Assembly: GCA_963752345.1 (NCBI GenBank) | Contig: CAVVYA010000015.1 | Location: forward strand, 310,001-374,000 | Source of the DNA: CAVVYA01 sp963752345 | Lineage (GTDB): Bacteria; Pseudomonadota; Alphaproteobacteria; SMXQ01 | DNA length: 64,000 nucleotides | Direction of reading: 5' to 3' | Shown here: one piece after another, positions 7,953 through 16,678 of the stretch | Numbering within the stretch: position 1 is the stretch's first letter | Layout of the letters: each line of letters begins with the position of its first letter | Translations under genes and position numbers: made by a program | The notes under the pieces: generated by a model | What the model saw: only the letters and a program-made list of their open reading frames with translations | Database searches by the model: none | Told to the model about the DNA's origin: nothing

Positions 7953-9143
7953 ATGAAGCGTTCATCACACAGGTTGCTGACGGCAGCCATGATCGTGGCT
8001 GGCGCGGCCGTTTTCGCCGCGATTCCGGCCATATCGGCTGAACTGCCGAAGGCCACGCAGAAATTCCTCAAGGAGCTCGACCTCGATCCCTCGATACTGG
8101 CCGGGCTCGATGAAGAGCTGGCGGTGCCGCAGGCGTGGATCGACGCAGCCAAGAAGGAAGGCGCCATTCGCATGGCCGCGACGTGGGATCCGCCCCAATA
8201 CCGCAAGCTCACCGAAGCCTTTGTCGAACGCTATCCCTTCATCAAGCACGACTACTCGCGCGGCAGCCGGCAGGAGCGCACGCTCAAACCGTTGCTCGCC
8301 TTCGAATCGAGTGGCCGTGTGACGACCGACCTGATCGGCAGCATCGGCGCGAGCTATGCCATGTTCAAGAAGGTCGACGCCCTGGTGGACATGCGCGATC
8401 TGCCAGGTTGGAAGAACGTGCCCGAGGGCATGAAGGATGCCGAGGGGTTGTGGGTCGGCCAGCGCCTGCGTTATTGGTGCATGGCCTACAACACAGACAA
8501 GGTGAAGAAGGAAGACCTGCCGAAGACCTGGGAGGATATTCTGACAAACCCAGTGTGGCGCGATGGCAATCTCGCCCTGTCGAATCGGCCCAATCTGTGG
8601 TTTGCCAACCTGTGGGCACTCGACGGCTACGGCGAGAAGTGGGGCAAGCCCTATCTGGAAAAACTGTTCGGCGAAGTCAAGCCGCAGATCCGCAAGGAAG
8701 GTAACAACGCGCTGCTTGGACTCGTCATCGCCGGCGAATTTAACGCCGTCATTCCCGGCGCCGCCTATCGCACCCTGCAATACGTGAAAAAGAAGGCGCC
8801 GATCAGCTGGCATTGCCCGGAGCCAGTGCCGCTGGCCATCTCCGAACTCAGCATCATGAAGGGCAACCCGCACCCCTATGCTTCGAAGCTCTGGGTGAAC
8901 TGGTTCCTCAGCAAGGAAGGGCAGATCGCGCAATATCACGCCGAGAACTCGCCGCCCGTGCACAAGGACCTGCAGATCGAGGCCTTCCTGTCCTTCCCGG
9001 AGCAGCTCGTCGGCAAGAAGATCGCCTTCCGTGATCCGATCCAGCTCGAGAACGATCTGCCACAAGTCTTCAAAGTGTGGAACCCGCTATGGGATCCGAC
9101 CGGGCGTACGGTGCGCTCGGCTGGCGAAGAGGAATCTGAATAA
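7953..9143 (+). CDS. ABC transporter periplasmic substrate-binding protein, module copy 1, second of two
   Basis: The 396-residue precursor starts at ATG 7953 behind GGAGGG. The signal peptide is MKRSSHRLL plus a hydrophobic core ending near IPAISA, and the mature protein begins ELPKATQKFL. It carries the same markers as its neighbour (GLDEELAVPQAW, LRYWC, WHCPEPVP, VNWFLSKEGQI), so the two arose by duplication. Its stop codon overlaps the permease start (TAATG), which implies translational coupling and places it in the same transporter. Two binding proteins on one permease usually widen the range of ligands taken up. Confidence 0.9.
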   Translation: MKRSSHRLLTAAMIVAGAAVFAAIPAISAELPKATQKFLKELDLDPSILAGLDEELAVPQAWIDAAKKEGAIRMAATWDPPQYRKLTEAFVERYPFIKHDYSRGSRQERTLKPLLAFESSGRVTTDLIGSIGASYAMFKKVDALVDMRDLPGWKNVPEGMKDAEGLWVGQRLRYWCMAYNTDKVKKEDLPKTWEDILTNPVWRDGNLALSNRPNLWFANLWALDGYGEKWGKPYLEKLFGEVKPQIRKEGNNALLGLVIAGEFNAVIPGAAYRTLQYVKKKAPISWHCPEPVPLAISELSIMKGNPHPYASKLWVNWFLSKEGQIAQYHAENSPPVHKDLQIEAFLSFPEQLVGKKIAFRDPIQLENDLPQVFKVWNPLWDPTGRTVRSAGEEESE

Positions 9144-10915
9144 TGAGTGTCGTCACTGCAAACGCGCCGGCCGCGCCCATCCGCCTGCCCGTCATTCGGC
9201 TGGCGTCCTTGTGGCATTTAGTGGTCTTTGCCACCGTCTTTTTCGCGGTGGTGACGCCGCTCGCGTTTCTCATCCTCGGCAGCTTCAGTCAGGCGCGGTT
9301 GCCGTCGGAATTCTCGTTCGCGACGCTCGGGCTGGCCAACTACATCAAAGTGTGGAGCGACCCCGGCACCTACGCGGTGTTCTCCAATACGATGTGGTTC
9401 GCCACAGGCAGCACCGCGGTCGGCATCGTCATCGCGGCCGGACTTGCCTGGCTGGTGGAACGCACCAACGTGCCGGGCAAGATCTGGATCTATGCCGGCG
9501 TGCCGATGACGCTGGCTATGCCGGGCATGCTGCAGTCCATGGCATGGGTGCTGCTCGCCAGTCCACGCATCGGCTTCATCAATAAAGCTTTCATCGATGT
9601 GTTCGATCTCAGTTCGGCGCCGTTCAACATCTATACCCTTTCCGGCATGATCTTCATCGAGGGCTTGCGGACAGTGCCGACCGCCTTCCTCATGCTGGTG
9701 CCATTGCTGCGCAGCATGGATCCGGCGCTCGAGGAAGCGGCGGCTATGTCGGGCGCGCGTCCGTCCTCTGCCCTGCGCAAGGTGACGTTCGGCCTTATGC
9801 TGCCCGGCCTGATGGCGGTGACGATCTATCAGTTCACCAGCGCGCTGGAAGGCTTCGAGGTGCCGGGCATTCTCGGGTTGCCCGCCGGCATCTATGTGTT
9901 CAGCACGAAGATCTACACGGTGCTCCATTCAGCGTCTTCGCTGCCGGCCTACGGCGAGGCGAATGCGTTGGCCATGCTCTACCTGTTCGTCGCCATTCTC
10001 GGCACGTACTTGTATGGCCGGGTGATCACGAAATCCGAGCGCTTCACCATCATCACCGGCAAGGGCTACCGCCCGCGCCTGCTGCAACTCGGCGCGTGGC
10101 GCTGGCCGGCATTCGGGCTCGCTGTGCTGTATCTGGCGTTGTCGGCGATCCTGCCGTTCCTGGTGCTCGCCTATGTCTCGTTCATTCCTTATCTGCAGGT
10201 GCCGTCCGCCAAGGCCTTCGCCGCCATGAGCTGGAGCAACTACGAGACCGTGTTCCAGACCGAACAGATCGGCCGCATGCTGTGGAACACGCTTGTGATG
10301 ACGGTATCGGTCGCGACCGGCGTCGTGATCATTTCCTTCCTGATCTCGGTGGTCGTGGTTCGCTCGAAGTTCTGGGGCCGCAAGGTGCTCGATCAGTTGG
10401 CGTTTCTGCCGCATGCCATCCCCGGCATCGTGATGGGTCTGGCGCTGCTGTGGATCTTCCTGCAGATCGATAAGCTCGGCGTCGGTCTGTTCGGCTCGCT
10501 CACCTCGCTCATCATTGCCTTCATGATCGGCTACATGTCCTACGGCACCCGTGTCATGAACGCGTCCGTGCTGCAGATCCACAAGGATCTGGAGGAGGCG
10601 GCCAAGACCAGCGGCGCGCCGCAATGGCGTGTGTTCTTGCGGATTTTCTTCCCGCTGCTGATGCCCGCCTTCGTCGGCGTGTGGATCTGGACGGTGCTGC
10701 ACGTGGTGCGTGCCGCCGGCAAACCCCTGATCCTGACCGACGGTGCCGAAAACGAGGTGCTGGCGGTGGTTATTTGGAACATGTGGGACGAGGGCTACAC
10801 CGAAGCGGTGGGCGCGATCGGCACCATGCTGATGCTGGCGCTGCTCGTCATGACGCTAGGGGTAAGAATGATGGGCTTCGGCCGCGGCGCGCATATTCAG
10901 GAGGCCGGCAAATGA
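9143..10915 (+). CDS. ABC transporter fused two-domain permease, copy 1 (FbpB-like)
   Basis: The 590-residue protein has about twelve hydrophobic segments in two homologous halves. Each half has the EAA loop that contacts the ATPase: EEAAAMSGARPSSALRK near residue 210 and EEAAKTSGAPQWRVFLR near residue 485. One polypeptide thus replaces the usual two permease subunits, as in ferric-iron FbpB-type transporters. It sits in the inner membrane between the two binding-protein genes and the ATPase, and overlaps both neighbours (TAATG and ATGA). It is clearly diverged from the copy-2 permease at 20233, with roughly two thirds identity by eye. Confidence 0.92.
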   Translation: MSVVTANAPAAPIRLPVIRLASLWHLVVFATVFFAVVTPLAFLILGSFSQARLPSEFSFATLGLANYIKVWSDPGTYAVFSNTMWFATGSTAVGIVIAAGLAWLVERTNVPGKIWIYAGVPMTLAMPGMLQSMAWVLLASPRIGFINKAFIDVFDLSSAPFNIYTLSGMIFIEGLRTVPTAFLMLVPLLRSMDPALEEAAAMSGARPSSALRKVTFGLMLPGLMAVTIYQFTSALEGFEVPGILGLPAGIYVFSTKIYTVLHSASSLPAYGEANALAMLYLFVAILGTYLYGRVITKSERFTIITGKGYRPRLLQLGAWRWPAFGLAVLYLALSAILPFLVLAYVSFIPYLQVPSAKAFAAMSWSNYETVFQTEQIGRMLWNTLVMTVSVATGVVIISFLISVVVVRSKFWGRKVLDQLAFLPHAIPGIVMGLALLWIFLQIDKLGVGLFGSLTSLIIAFMIGYMSYGTRVMNASVLQIHKDLEEAAKTSGAPQWRVFLRIFFPLLMPAFVGVWIWTVLHVVRAAGKPLILTDGAENEVLAVVIWNMWDEGYTEAVGAIGTMLMLALLVMTLGVRMMGFGRGAHIQEAGK

Positions 10916-12015
10916 TGATCGACATCCGTAACTTGCATGTTCGCTACCAGAGCGAGCGGGGTGAGGTGCATGCGGTCCGCGGCATCGACCTGTCGGTGAA
11001 GGAAGGGCAGTTCTACACGCTGCTGGGACCGTCGGGCTGCGGCAAGACGACGACGCTGCGGTGTTTGGCGGGTCTGGAGGCGGCGAGCGAGGGCGAGATC
11101 TCGATCGCCGGCACGGTGGTCTATTCGTCGACGCGCCGGATCATGGTGCCGCCGCACAAGCGCGACATCGGCATGGTGTTCCAGTCCTACGCGATCTGGC
11201 CGCACATGACGGTGTTCGAGAACGTGGCCTTCCCGCTGCGCGAGATGCGCGGGCGGTTCAACCGGGCGGAGATCAAGGAGAAGGTGGCCCAGGCGCTGCA
11301 CCTGGTGCAGCTCCAGGGCCTGGAGGACCGCCCGGCGCCGTTCCTGTCGGGTGGCCAGCAGCAGCGCCTGGCGCTGGCCCGCGCGCTGGTGCGCGAACCG
11401 AAGGTGCTGCTGCTCGACGAGCCGCTGTCGAACCTCGACGCCAAGCTGCGCGAGGATACCCGTGTGGAGATCAGGGAACTGGTCAAGCGGCTGGGGATCA
11501 CCACGGTCTACGTGACCCACGACCAGCTCGAGGCGCTGACCATGTCGGACGTGGTGGCGGTGATGGACCAGGGCCGCATCGTGCAGGAGGCGCCGCCGAT
11601 CGAGATCTACCGGGCGCCCAAGGAGCGCTTCGTTGCGAACTTCATCGGCATGACCAACTTCCTCGACGGCCATGTGACGCTGCCGTCGAACGGCAGCGGG
11701 CTGGGCATGGTGGAGACCACGAGCGGCATCCTGTCGTGCGTGGTGCCGGCGGGCGCCAAGGTGGGCGACGCGGTGACGGTGGTGGTGCGGCCCGAGGACA
11801 TCACGCTGAACACCGGCGGCGCGCAGCCGGGCGACAACCTGATGGAAGGCAAGGTGGCGGCGGCGCAGTTCATGGGCGAGGCGATGGAATACCAGGTGGA
11901 GATGCCGGGTGCCAACATGATGCGGCTCAAGCTGCACGCCTCGAACCTGGTGGCGCGCGGCGATACCATCCGCGTCCAGATCCCGCCTCTCCAATGCCGC
12001 GCTCTCTTGGGTTGA
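10912..12015 (+). CDS. ABC transporter ATP-binding protein, copy 1
   Basis: The 367-residue protein has Walker A GPSGCGKTT (residues 39-47), a Q-loop in VFQSYAIWPHM, signature LSGGQQQR, Walker B VLLLDEP and the H-loop in VYVTHD. A TOBE-type C-terminal domain (about 290-367) follows, as in the spermidine/iron/sugar importer class. The start overlaps the permease stop (ATGA). Codons end in G more often than in the neighbours. The gene is almost identical to 22011-23114: I find two synonymous differences (at about 11065 and 11289). The match begins a few bases before the start codon and ends at the stop. Confidence 0.96.
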   Translation: MMIDIRNLHVRYQSERGEVHAVRGIDLSVKEGQFYTLLGPSGCGKTTTLRCLAGLEAASEGEISIAGTVVYSSTRRIMVPPHKRDIGMVFQSYAIWPHMTVFENVAFPLREMRGRFNRAEIKEKVAQALHLVQLQGLEDRPAPFLSGGQQQRLALARALVREPKVLLLDEPLSNLDAKLREDTRVEIRELVKRLGITTVYVTHDQLEALTMSDVVAVMDQGRIVQEAPPIEIYRAPKERFVANFIGMTNFLDGHVTLPSNGSGLGMVETTSGILSCVVPAGAKVGDAVTVVVRPEDITLNTGGAQPGDNLMEGKVAAAQFMGEAMEYQVEMPGANMMRLKLHASNLVARGDTIRVQIPPLQCRALLG

Positions 12016-12056
12016 TGGGTGATCGGCAGGGCGCGGTTCATTGACGGTCAGGCACG

Positions 12057-12962
12057 ATGGAAGATCTGAACAGCATCGCCATCTTCACCAAGGTTGCCGA
12101 ACGCAAGAGCTTCACTCATGCGGCGCGCGATCTGCGCCTGTCGCCGTCGGCGGTCAGCAAGCACATCAGCGAGCTCGAAGCGCGCCTGGGTGTCACGCTG
12201 CTCGTGCGCTCGACTCGCAAATTCTCGCTGACCGAGGCGGGCGAGGCGTTTCTCGAGCGCTGCCTGCGCGCCATGACGGAGCTCGAGGAAGCCGTCTCAT
12301 CCGTTACCGATCTCTACCATAGTCCGCGCGGCACGCTGCGGGTCAGCGCGGCCTGGGGATTCGCGGAATCGGTACTGACACCCATCATCCATGAATTCAT
12401 CGAGCAGCATCCTGAATTGCGCGTCGAGCTCACCATGAATGTCTTGCCGATCAATTTGGTGGAAGCCGGCATGGATGTGGTGATCCGCAGCGGCAAGCTG
12501 GTCGATACCAGCCTGAGTTTCCAGGAGCTGGGACAGGTCCGTTATGTCATCTGCGGCTCGCCGGAATTTTTCGCGCGCAACGGCAAGCCTGATCGTCCCA
12601 AGGATCTCGAGCACTACAATTGCCTGACACATGCCATCTATTCGTCGAAGGAATGGTGGTTCCACGAGAACGGACGGGACGTTCCCGTGCGGGTCCACGG
12701 CAATTACGAAGCGAACAGTTCCGAAGCGTTGCGCCAAGCGGCGCTCAACGGCCTCGGCCTCGCGCGCTTGCCGGATTATGTGGCGGACAAGGACGTGCGC
12801 GCGGGACGCCTCGAGACCGTGTTTGCCGGCATGACCCAATCGAAGCAGGTGATGCGCGCCTTCTTCCACCGCGGCAAGACGATGCCGGCGAAGACCACCG
12901 TTTTTCTCGATTTTTTGGGCCGGCAGGTCAAGACCTTGCGCTACCTGGACACCATCGCCTAG
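12057..12962 (+). CDS. LysR-family transcriptional regulator (module copy 2)
   Basis: The 301-residue protein has a winged HTH (FTHAARDLRLSPSAVSKHIS) and an effector-binding domain, closely related to the regulator at 730-1629. It lies 41 bases after the copy-1 ATPase, so it may be read through from module 1. It also stands in front of module 2, just as the first regulator stands in front of module 1. This repeated position shows that the regulator belonged to the unit that was duplicated. The likely target is the gap 12963-13096, which contains an AATAC-TC-GTATT dyad. Confidence 0.92.
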   Translation: MEDLNSIAIFTKVAERKSFTHAARDLRLSPSAVSKHISELEARLGVTLLVRSTRKFSLTEAGEAFLERCLRAMTELEEAVSSVTDLYHSPRGTLRVSAAWGFAESVLTPIIHEFIEQHPELRVELTMNVLPINLVEAGMDVVIRSGKLVDTSLSFQELGQVRYVICGSPEFFARNGKPDRPKDLEHYNCLTHAIYSSKEWWFHENGRDVPVRVHGNYEANSSEALRQAALNGLGLARLPDYVADKDVRAGRLETVFAGMTQSKQVMRAFFHRGKTMPAKTTVFLDFLGRQVKTLRYLDTIA

Positions 12963-13012
12963 GCGGCTTGAAACACACTTTTTCCAAATTGGGCCGTAGT
13001 CAGCGCCGTCTC

Positions 13013-13024
13013 AATACTCGTATT
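13013..13024. promoter_or_regulatory. Candidate operator dyad upstream of module copy 2
   Basis: AATAC-TC-GTATT is a perfect 5-base inverted repeat in the AT-rich part of the gap between the second LysR gene and the second VOC-Rieske gene. It differs in sequence from the dyad before copy 1 (1680-1698), so the two regulators may not share a site. Binding is inferred from position only. Confidence 0.3.
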
Positions 13025-13096
13025 CTTTGACTAAATAAGAAACGAACAGGGGTGGCGCGCGGCCCGTGCGCCGCCGCCATTGGTGGGAGGCGAACC

Positions 13097-13942
13097 ATGG
13101 CGCTGGTCGACGGCCTGAGCCATTTGCTCGTACAGGTGACCGATCTCGATCGCTCCGAGGCGTTCTATCGCGACGTCTTCGGATTCGACGCGGTGGGGCG
13201 CGATCTGGTAGCCGAGGAGGGACCGAATGCGTTGCTCAAGAGCGACAAGGGCCACCTCGTCTTGCTGGTCCAGGTCGCCCAGGTGACACCGTTCCGCCCC
13301 AACAGCAGCAGCATCCATCACGCCTTCTACCTGACGCCGGCGCAGCATGAGCGCGCGCGTGCGCGGTGGGCGGCAAGAACCGGCAAACCGGTGAGCGACA
13401 CGCGCGCCTCGTTCCGCGCCAATGGCCAATTGAGCTTCGACGTGTTCGATCCCGACGGGCACCGCTACCAGGTCCAGTCGGTCGGGCCGGAAGCCTCCGT
13501 CATCCTCAAGGCGGATATCGGCGACGTGACATGCGGCAAGGCGGAGGATTTCGCCGCCGGCTCGGTGACCCACTTCAAGGATGCGCAGTTCTATCTGGTG
13601 CGCCACAAGGACGGTTTTCTCGCCCTGTCGCACTGGTGCACCCACATGAACGGCGAATTGCGCTGGCGCGAGAATCACTGGTCGTTCTATTGCCCATTCC
13701 ACAAGGCGACCTTCAACCGCAAGGGCGAGTCGACCAGCCACCAGTCGAACTACCCGCCGTTGCGGCTTCATCCCGTCACCGTGCGGGATGATGGCACTGT
13801 CGTGGTGAATACCAACGAGCTGATTCACCGGCGCAACTACGATCCGGCGCAATTGGCCGGCGTGCCGCCCTGCGTCGCCGGGCACGCGCCTCACGCCGCC
13901 ACACATGCAGCAACGGCGCAGAACGCCGCACGGAGCCGCTGA
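13097..13942 (+). CDS. VOC - Rieske [2Fe-2S] fusion protein, copy 2
   Basis: The 281-residue protein starts at ATG 13097 behind GGGAGGCGAACC. It repeats the architecture of 1848-2648. The N-terminal VOC module has His in LSHLLV and in SSIHHAF, with Gln in DPDGHRYQVQ at the third metal position. The C-terminal Rieske domain reads CTH-x15-CPFH. The C-terminus carries a short Ala/His-rich tail absent from copy 1. The fusion survives in both copies although copy 2 has no Rieske oxygenase. That suggests the Rieske domain may have a function of its own, or serves an oxygenase encoded elsewhere. Confidence 0.88.
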   Translation: MALVDGLSHLLVQVTDLDRSEAFYRDVFGFDAVGRDLVAEEGPNALLKSDKGHLVLLVQVAQVTPFRPNSSSIHHAFYLTPAQHERARARWAARTGKPVSDTRASFRANGQLSFDVFDPDGHRYQVQSVGPEASVILKADIGDVTCGKAEDFAAGSVTHFKDAQFYLVRHKDGFLALSHWCTHMNGELRWRENHWSFYCPFHKATFNRKGESTSHQSNYPPLRLHPVTVRDDGTVVVNTNELIHRRNYDPAQLAGVPPCVAGHAPHAATHAATAQNAARSR

Positions 13943-13944
13943 TC

Positions 13945-14412
13945 ATGGCCGATATCGACAGCATCAATCATACCGCCATCTGTGTCCACGACCTGGGCGA
14001 GGCGGTGCACTTCTACTGCGACCTGCTGGGGGCGGAGCTCCACTCGCGCTCCAACTTCCAAATCGAGGATGCACGCTCCGGCGTCGCCATCTTTCAGTCG
14101 GTGGTGCTCGAGGATTACATGTTCGCGCTCACCGTGGCGCCCAACTTCATGCCGATGCCCGACGAGGGACAGTTGCGCGGCGCCCATGGCTTCCGCCACG
14201 GTCTCGCGGTGTCGCGCAAGCGCTTCGGCGAGGTCCAGGAGGCGCTGCGCGAGCACGGTGTCCGCTTCGAGGGGCCGGTCGAGCATCCGGCGAAAGGCCC
14301 GTTCGGCGAATCGATTTATTTCAAGGATCCGAGCGGCAACTTCCTCGAGATTCTGTGGCGCCGTGATGAAGACCCGAACGCCCGCAAGCGCAGGTTCACG
14401 AATGTCGAGTGA
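13945..14412 (+). CDS. Single-domain VOC-family protein, copy 2
   Basis: The 155-residue protein has the same length as its paralog at 2660. All three metal ligands are present: His in INHTAICV, His in GFRHGLAVS and Glu in SGNFLEILW. The gene starts two bases after the fusion gene's stop. Its own end overlaps the following VOC gene by 11 bases, so translation is probably coupled. Like copy 1, it is the best candidate for a real metal-dependent enzyme among the VOC proteins of this module. Confidence 0.88.
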   Translation: MADIDSINHTAICVHDLGEAVHFYCDLLGAELHSRSNFQIEDARSGVAIFQSVVLEDYMFALTVAPNFMPMPDEGQLRGAHGFRHGLAVSRKRFGEVQEALREHGVRFEGPVEHPAKGPFGESIYFKDPSGNFLEILWRRDEDPNARKRRFTNVE

Positions 14413-15354
14413 CGTGGCAACCTTGGGCGCGCGCGTAGAGCCTGCGGTCCGGCTCGCCGGCATCAGCCATGTGGCGCTGCTCGTCGCCGATCTCGCGGCG
14501 GCGCGCGAATTCTATTGCGGCGTCATGGGCTTTCGCCCGGTCGGAAGCGACGTGTTGCCGAGCTGCGGCCATCACGCGCTGGTTGCCACCGCATCCGGCC
14601 AGCTCGTCGCGCTGTGCGAGGGCGAGCGGGATCCAGGCCTGGCGGAGACCGGAATTCATCAGGGCTATCGGGTGAGCGCGGCGGCGCGCGATGAAATTCT
14701 CGCCCGGCTGCAACGGCGCGGGACGACCGTGCATCGCTACAAGGAAGACCGGCCCGCCGAGGATGCGCACAACCTCTATGTTTTCGATCCATTCGGCAAC
14801 CGGCTGCAACTGGTCACCCTGTCCGCCGATGCGGCGGCGCGACCGGACGACGCCTTGATCGCGGGCATCGACCATGCCTGCGTCCAGGCCGCCGACGTCG
14901 AATGGGAAGAAAAGTTCTACGTCGGCCATCTCGGCCTGCCGGTCGACCATGTGGTCGGCTGGCGCACCGCCGACTATGCCCGCGCGCGCGCCTGGGGCGA
15001 GGGCAGGGATCCCATGGCGCCGGGCTGCCGGCGCTGGGACAAGCGCTACAACGTCATGCATGGCAAGGACCCGGTGCCGCGGCCCGAACGTGCAGCTGTT
15101 CGTTCGCGCGGGCGATGCGGTGCTCGGCATCTATCTTGCCGACACCCATTTCCAGGAGCCGCCGGAAGAAGACATCGTCGGCCTGCCGCGCGTCGCCCTC
15201 GCCGTCGCGCCCGCAGGATCTCGACCGGCTGGCTGAGCTGCTGGCCGATTGGGGGCCGATGGTCGGGCCTGTGGCGCATCCCGCCGGTTCGCCGCGCAGC
15301 CGCTCGCTGTTCTTCAAGGATCCCGGATCGAACTTCCTCGAATTCTGCTGCTGA
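14402..15354 (+). CDS. Two-domain VOC protein, copy 2, with two frame breaks
   Basis: ATG 14402 lies inside the end of the preceding gene. Domain 1 has His in ISHVAL and GIHQGY and Gln in GNRLQLV. Domain 2 has His in GIDHACV, Arg at the middle position (GLPRVALAV) and Glu in SNFLEFCC. This is the same unusual ligand pattern as copy 1. The frame moves +1 near 15083-15085 (an extra C in CGGCCCGAAC) and again near 15210-15212 (GCGCCCGCAG). Removing one base at each site restores a continuous 316-residue protein. I treat both as sequence errors, not gene decay. Confidence 0.8.
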
Positions 15355-15380
15355 CGAAGAACCGAAAGACAGGTGCAGGG

Positions 15381-16613
15381 GTGACGCACGTAACCATCGA
15401 ACAAGGCCAGCTCTATCCGATGTTCTCGCTCGCCGAGCGCGACCGCCGCTGGGCGCTGGTGCGCAAGCTGATGCGCGAGAAGGATATCGACGTCATCGTC
15501 TGCCCGAACAACACCGGCCATTCGACCGATTTCCAGTCGAACGTGCGCTGGCTCACTCACGTCGGCGGGGGCGGCGACGCCGATATCGCGGCGCTGATTC
15601 CGCTCGAGGGCGAAGTCACGGCCTTCGCCAATCGGGCCGACAGCAACTGGCTGAGCGGCGCGCAGAACTGGACCAAGGAAGTGCGCAACTCGCGGCGCAA
15701 CATGGGCCAGTCCGCCATCGACCGGCTGAAGGAGCTCAAGGTCGAGCGCGGCCGCATCGGCGTCACCGGGCTGGGCGCCGGCACGCGCACGCCCATGGGC
15801 ACCATCCTGCTCGGCTTCTACCAGCTGCTTCGCAAGAATTTCCCGGATGCCGAGCTGGTCGACGCGACCAATGTGCTGGAAGAGGCGCGCTACGCCAAGA
15901 GCCAGGAAGAAATCGACGTGCTGGCCAAATCCCAGGAGATCATCGAGAAGGCGATCGACGCCGAGGTCGCCATCGCACGCCCCGGCGTGCGCGACTGGGA
16001 TGTCTGGGCCGAGGTCATGAGCACGCTGGTCAAGAACGGCTCCGAGCTGCCGGTTCATTGCAACTGGGGCTCGGGCAGGAACATCAACTACACGCTGACC
16101 CGGCCGACGTTCCGGCCGCTCGAGCGCGGCGACCTCATCATCAACGAGATCGAGGCGTCATGGATCGGCTATCGCGCCCAGGGCATGCAGCCGGTGTTCG
16201 TCGAGGTCGCCGACCCGACCCACAAGGAACTGATCAAGCTGCAGCGCGACATCTATAACAAGCTGCTCGAACGCCTGAAGCCGGGCGTTACGGTCGGCGA
16301 ACTGGCGCAGCTCACGGAGAAATTCTGCGACGAGCTGGCGCCCAAGAGCGGCCCGGCGGCGGGCGCCACCGCGCTGCTCAACATGCACGGCCGCGGCCAG
16401 GGCGACGATGGCCCGTTGATCACGCCGAGCCAGCGCCGTCCCGAGCAGCTCGCCGTCCAGCTGCGCGAGAACATGGCCTTCATCTTCAAGCCCTACGTCA
16501 AGACGGCCGACAACAAGTCGGAGTGCTGCTGGGGCGATACCATCATCATTACGCCGAAAGGTGGCAAGCGGCTCGGCAAGCGGGTGCATGACCTGCGGGT
16601 CGCCAACGGTTGA
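15381..16613 (+). CDS. M24/creatinase-fold hydrolase, copy 2
   Basis: I choose GTG 15381, which gives a 410-residue protein matching copy 1. The core motifs are CPNNTGHSTDFQSN, LPVHCNWGSGRN, GDLIINEIEASWIGYRAQ and MHGRGQGDDGPLI. As in copy 1, the paired aspartates of M24 metallopeptidases are missing while the histidines of VHCNW and MHGRG remain. This conservation between diverged copies argues that the altered site is functional. Creatinase-like C-N bond hydrolysis is the closest known parallel. The substrate is unknown. Confidence 0.87.
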   Translation: MTHVTIEQGQLYPMFSLAERDRRWALVRKLMREKDIDVIVCPNNTGHSTDFQSNVRWLTHVGGGGDADIAALIPLEGEVTAFANRADSNWLSGAQNWTKEVRNSRRNMGQSAIDRLKELKVERGRIGVTGLGAGTRTPMGTILLGFYQLLRKNFPDAELVDATNVLEEARYAKSQEEIDVLAKSQEIIEKAIDAEVAIARPGVRDWDVWAEVMSTLVKNGSELPVHCNWGSGRNINYTLTRPTFRPLERGDLIINEIEASWIGYRAQGMQPVFVEVADPTHKELIKLQRDIYNKLLERLKPGVTVGELAQLTEKFCDELAPKSGPAAGATALLNMHGRGQGDDGPLITPSQRRPEQLAVQLRENMAFIFKPYVKTADNKSECCWGDTIIITPKGGKRLGKRVHDLRVANG

Positions 16614-16678
16614 GCAGCGGACAGACATGAGCGAACCGGCTGGAAAGGCCGGCGCTTCAGAGAGGATAGGGGAGTGCG

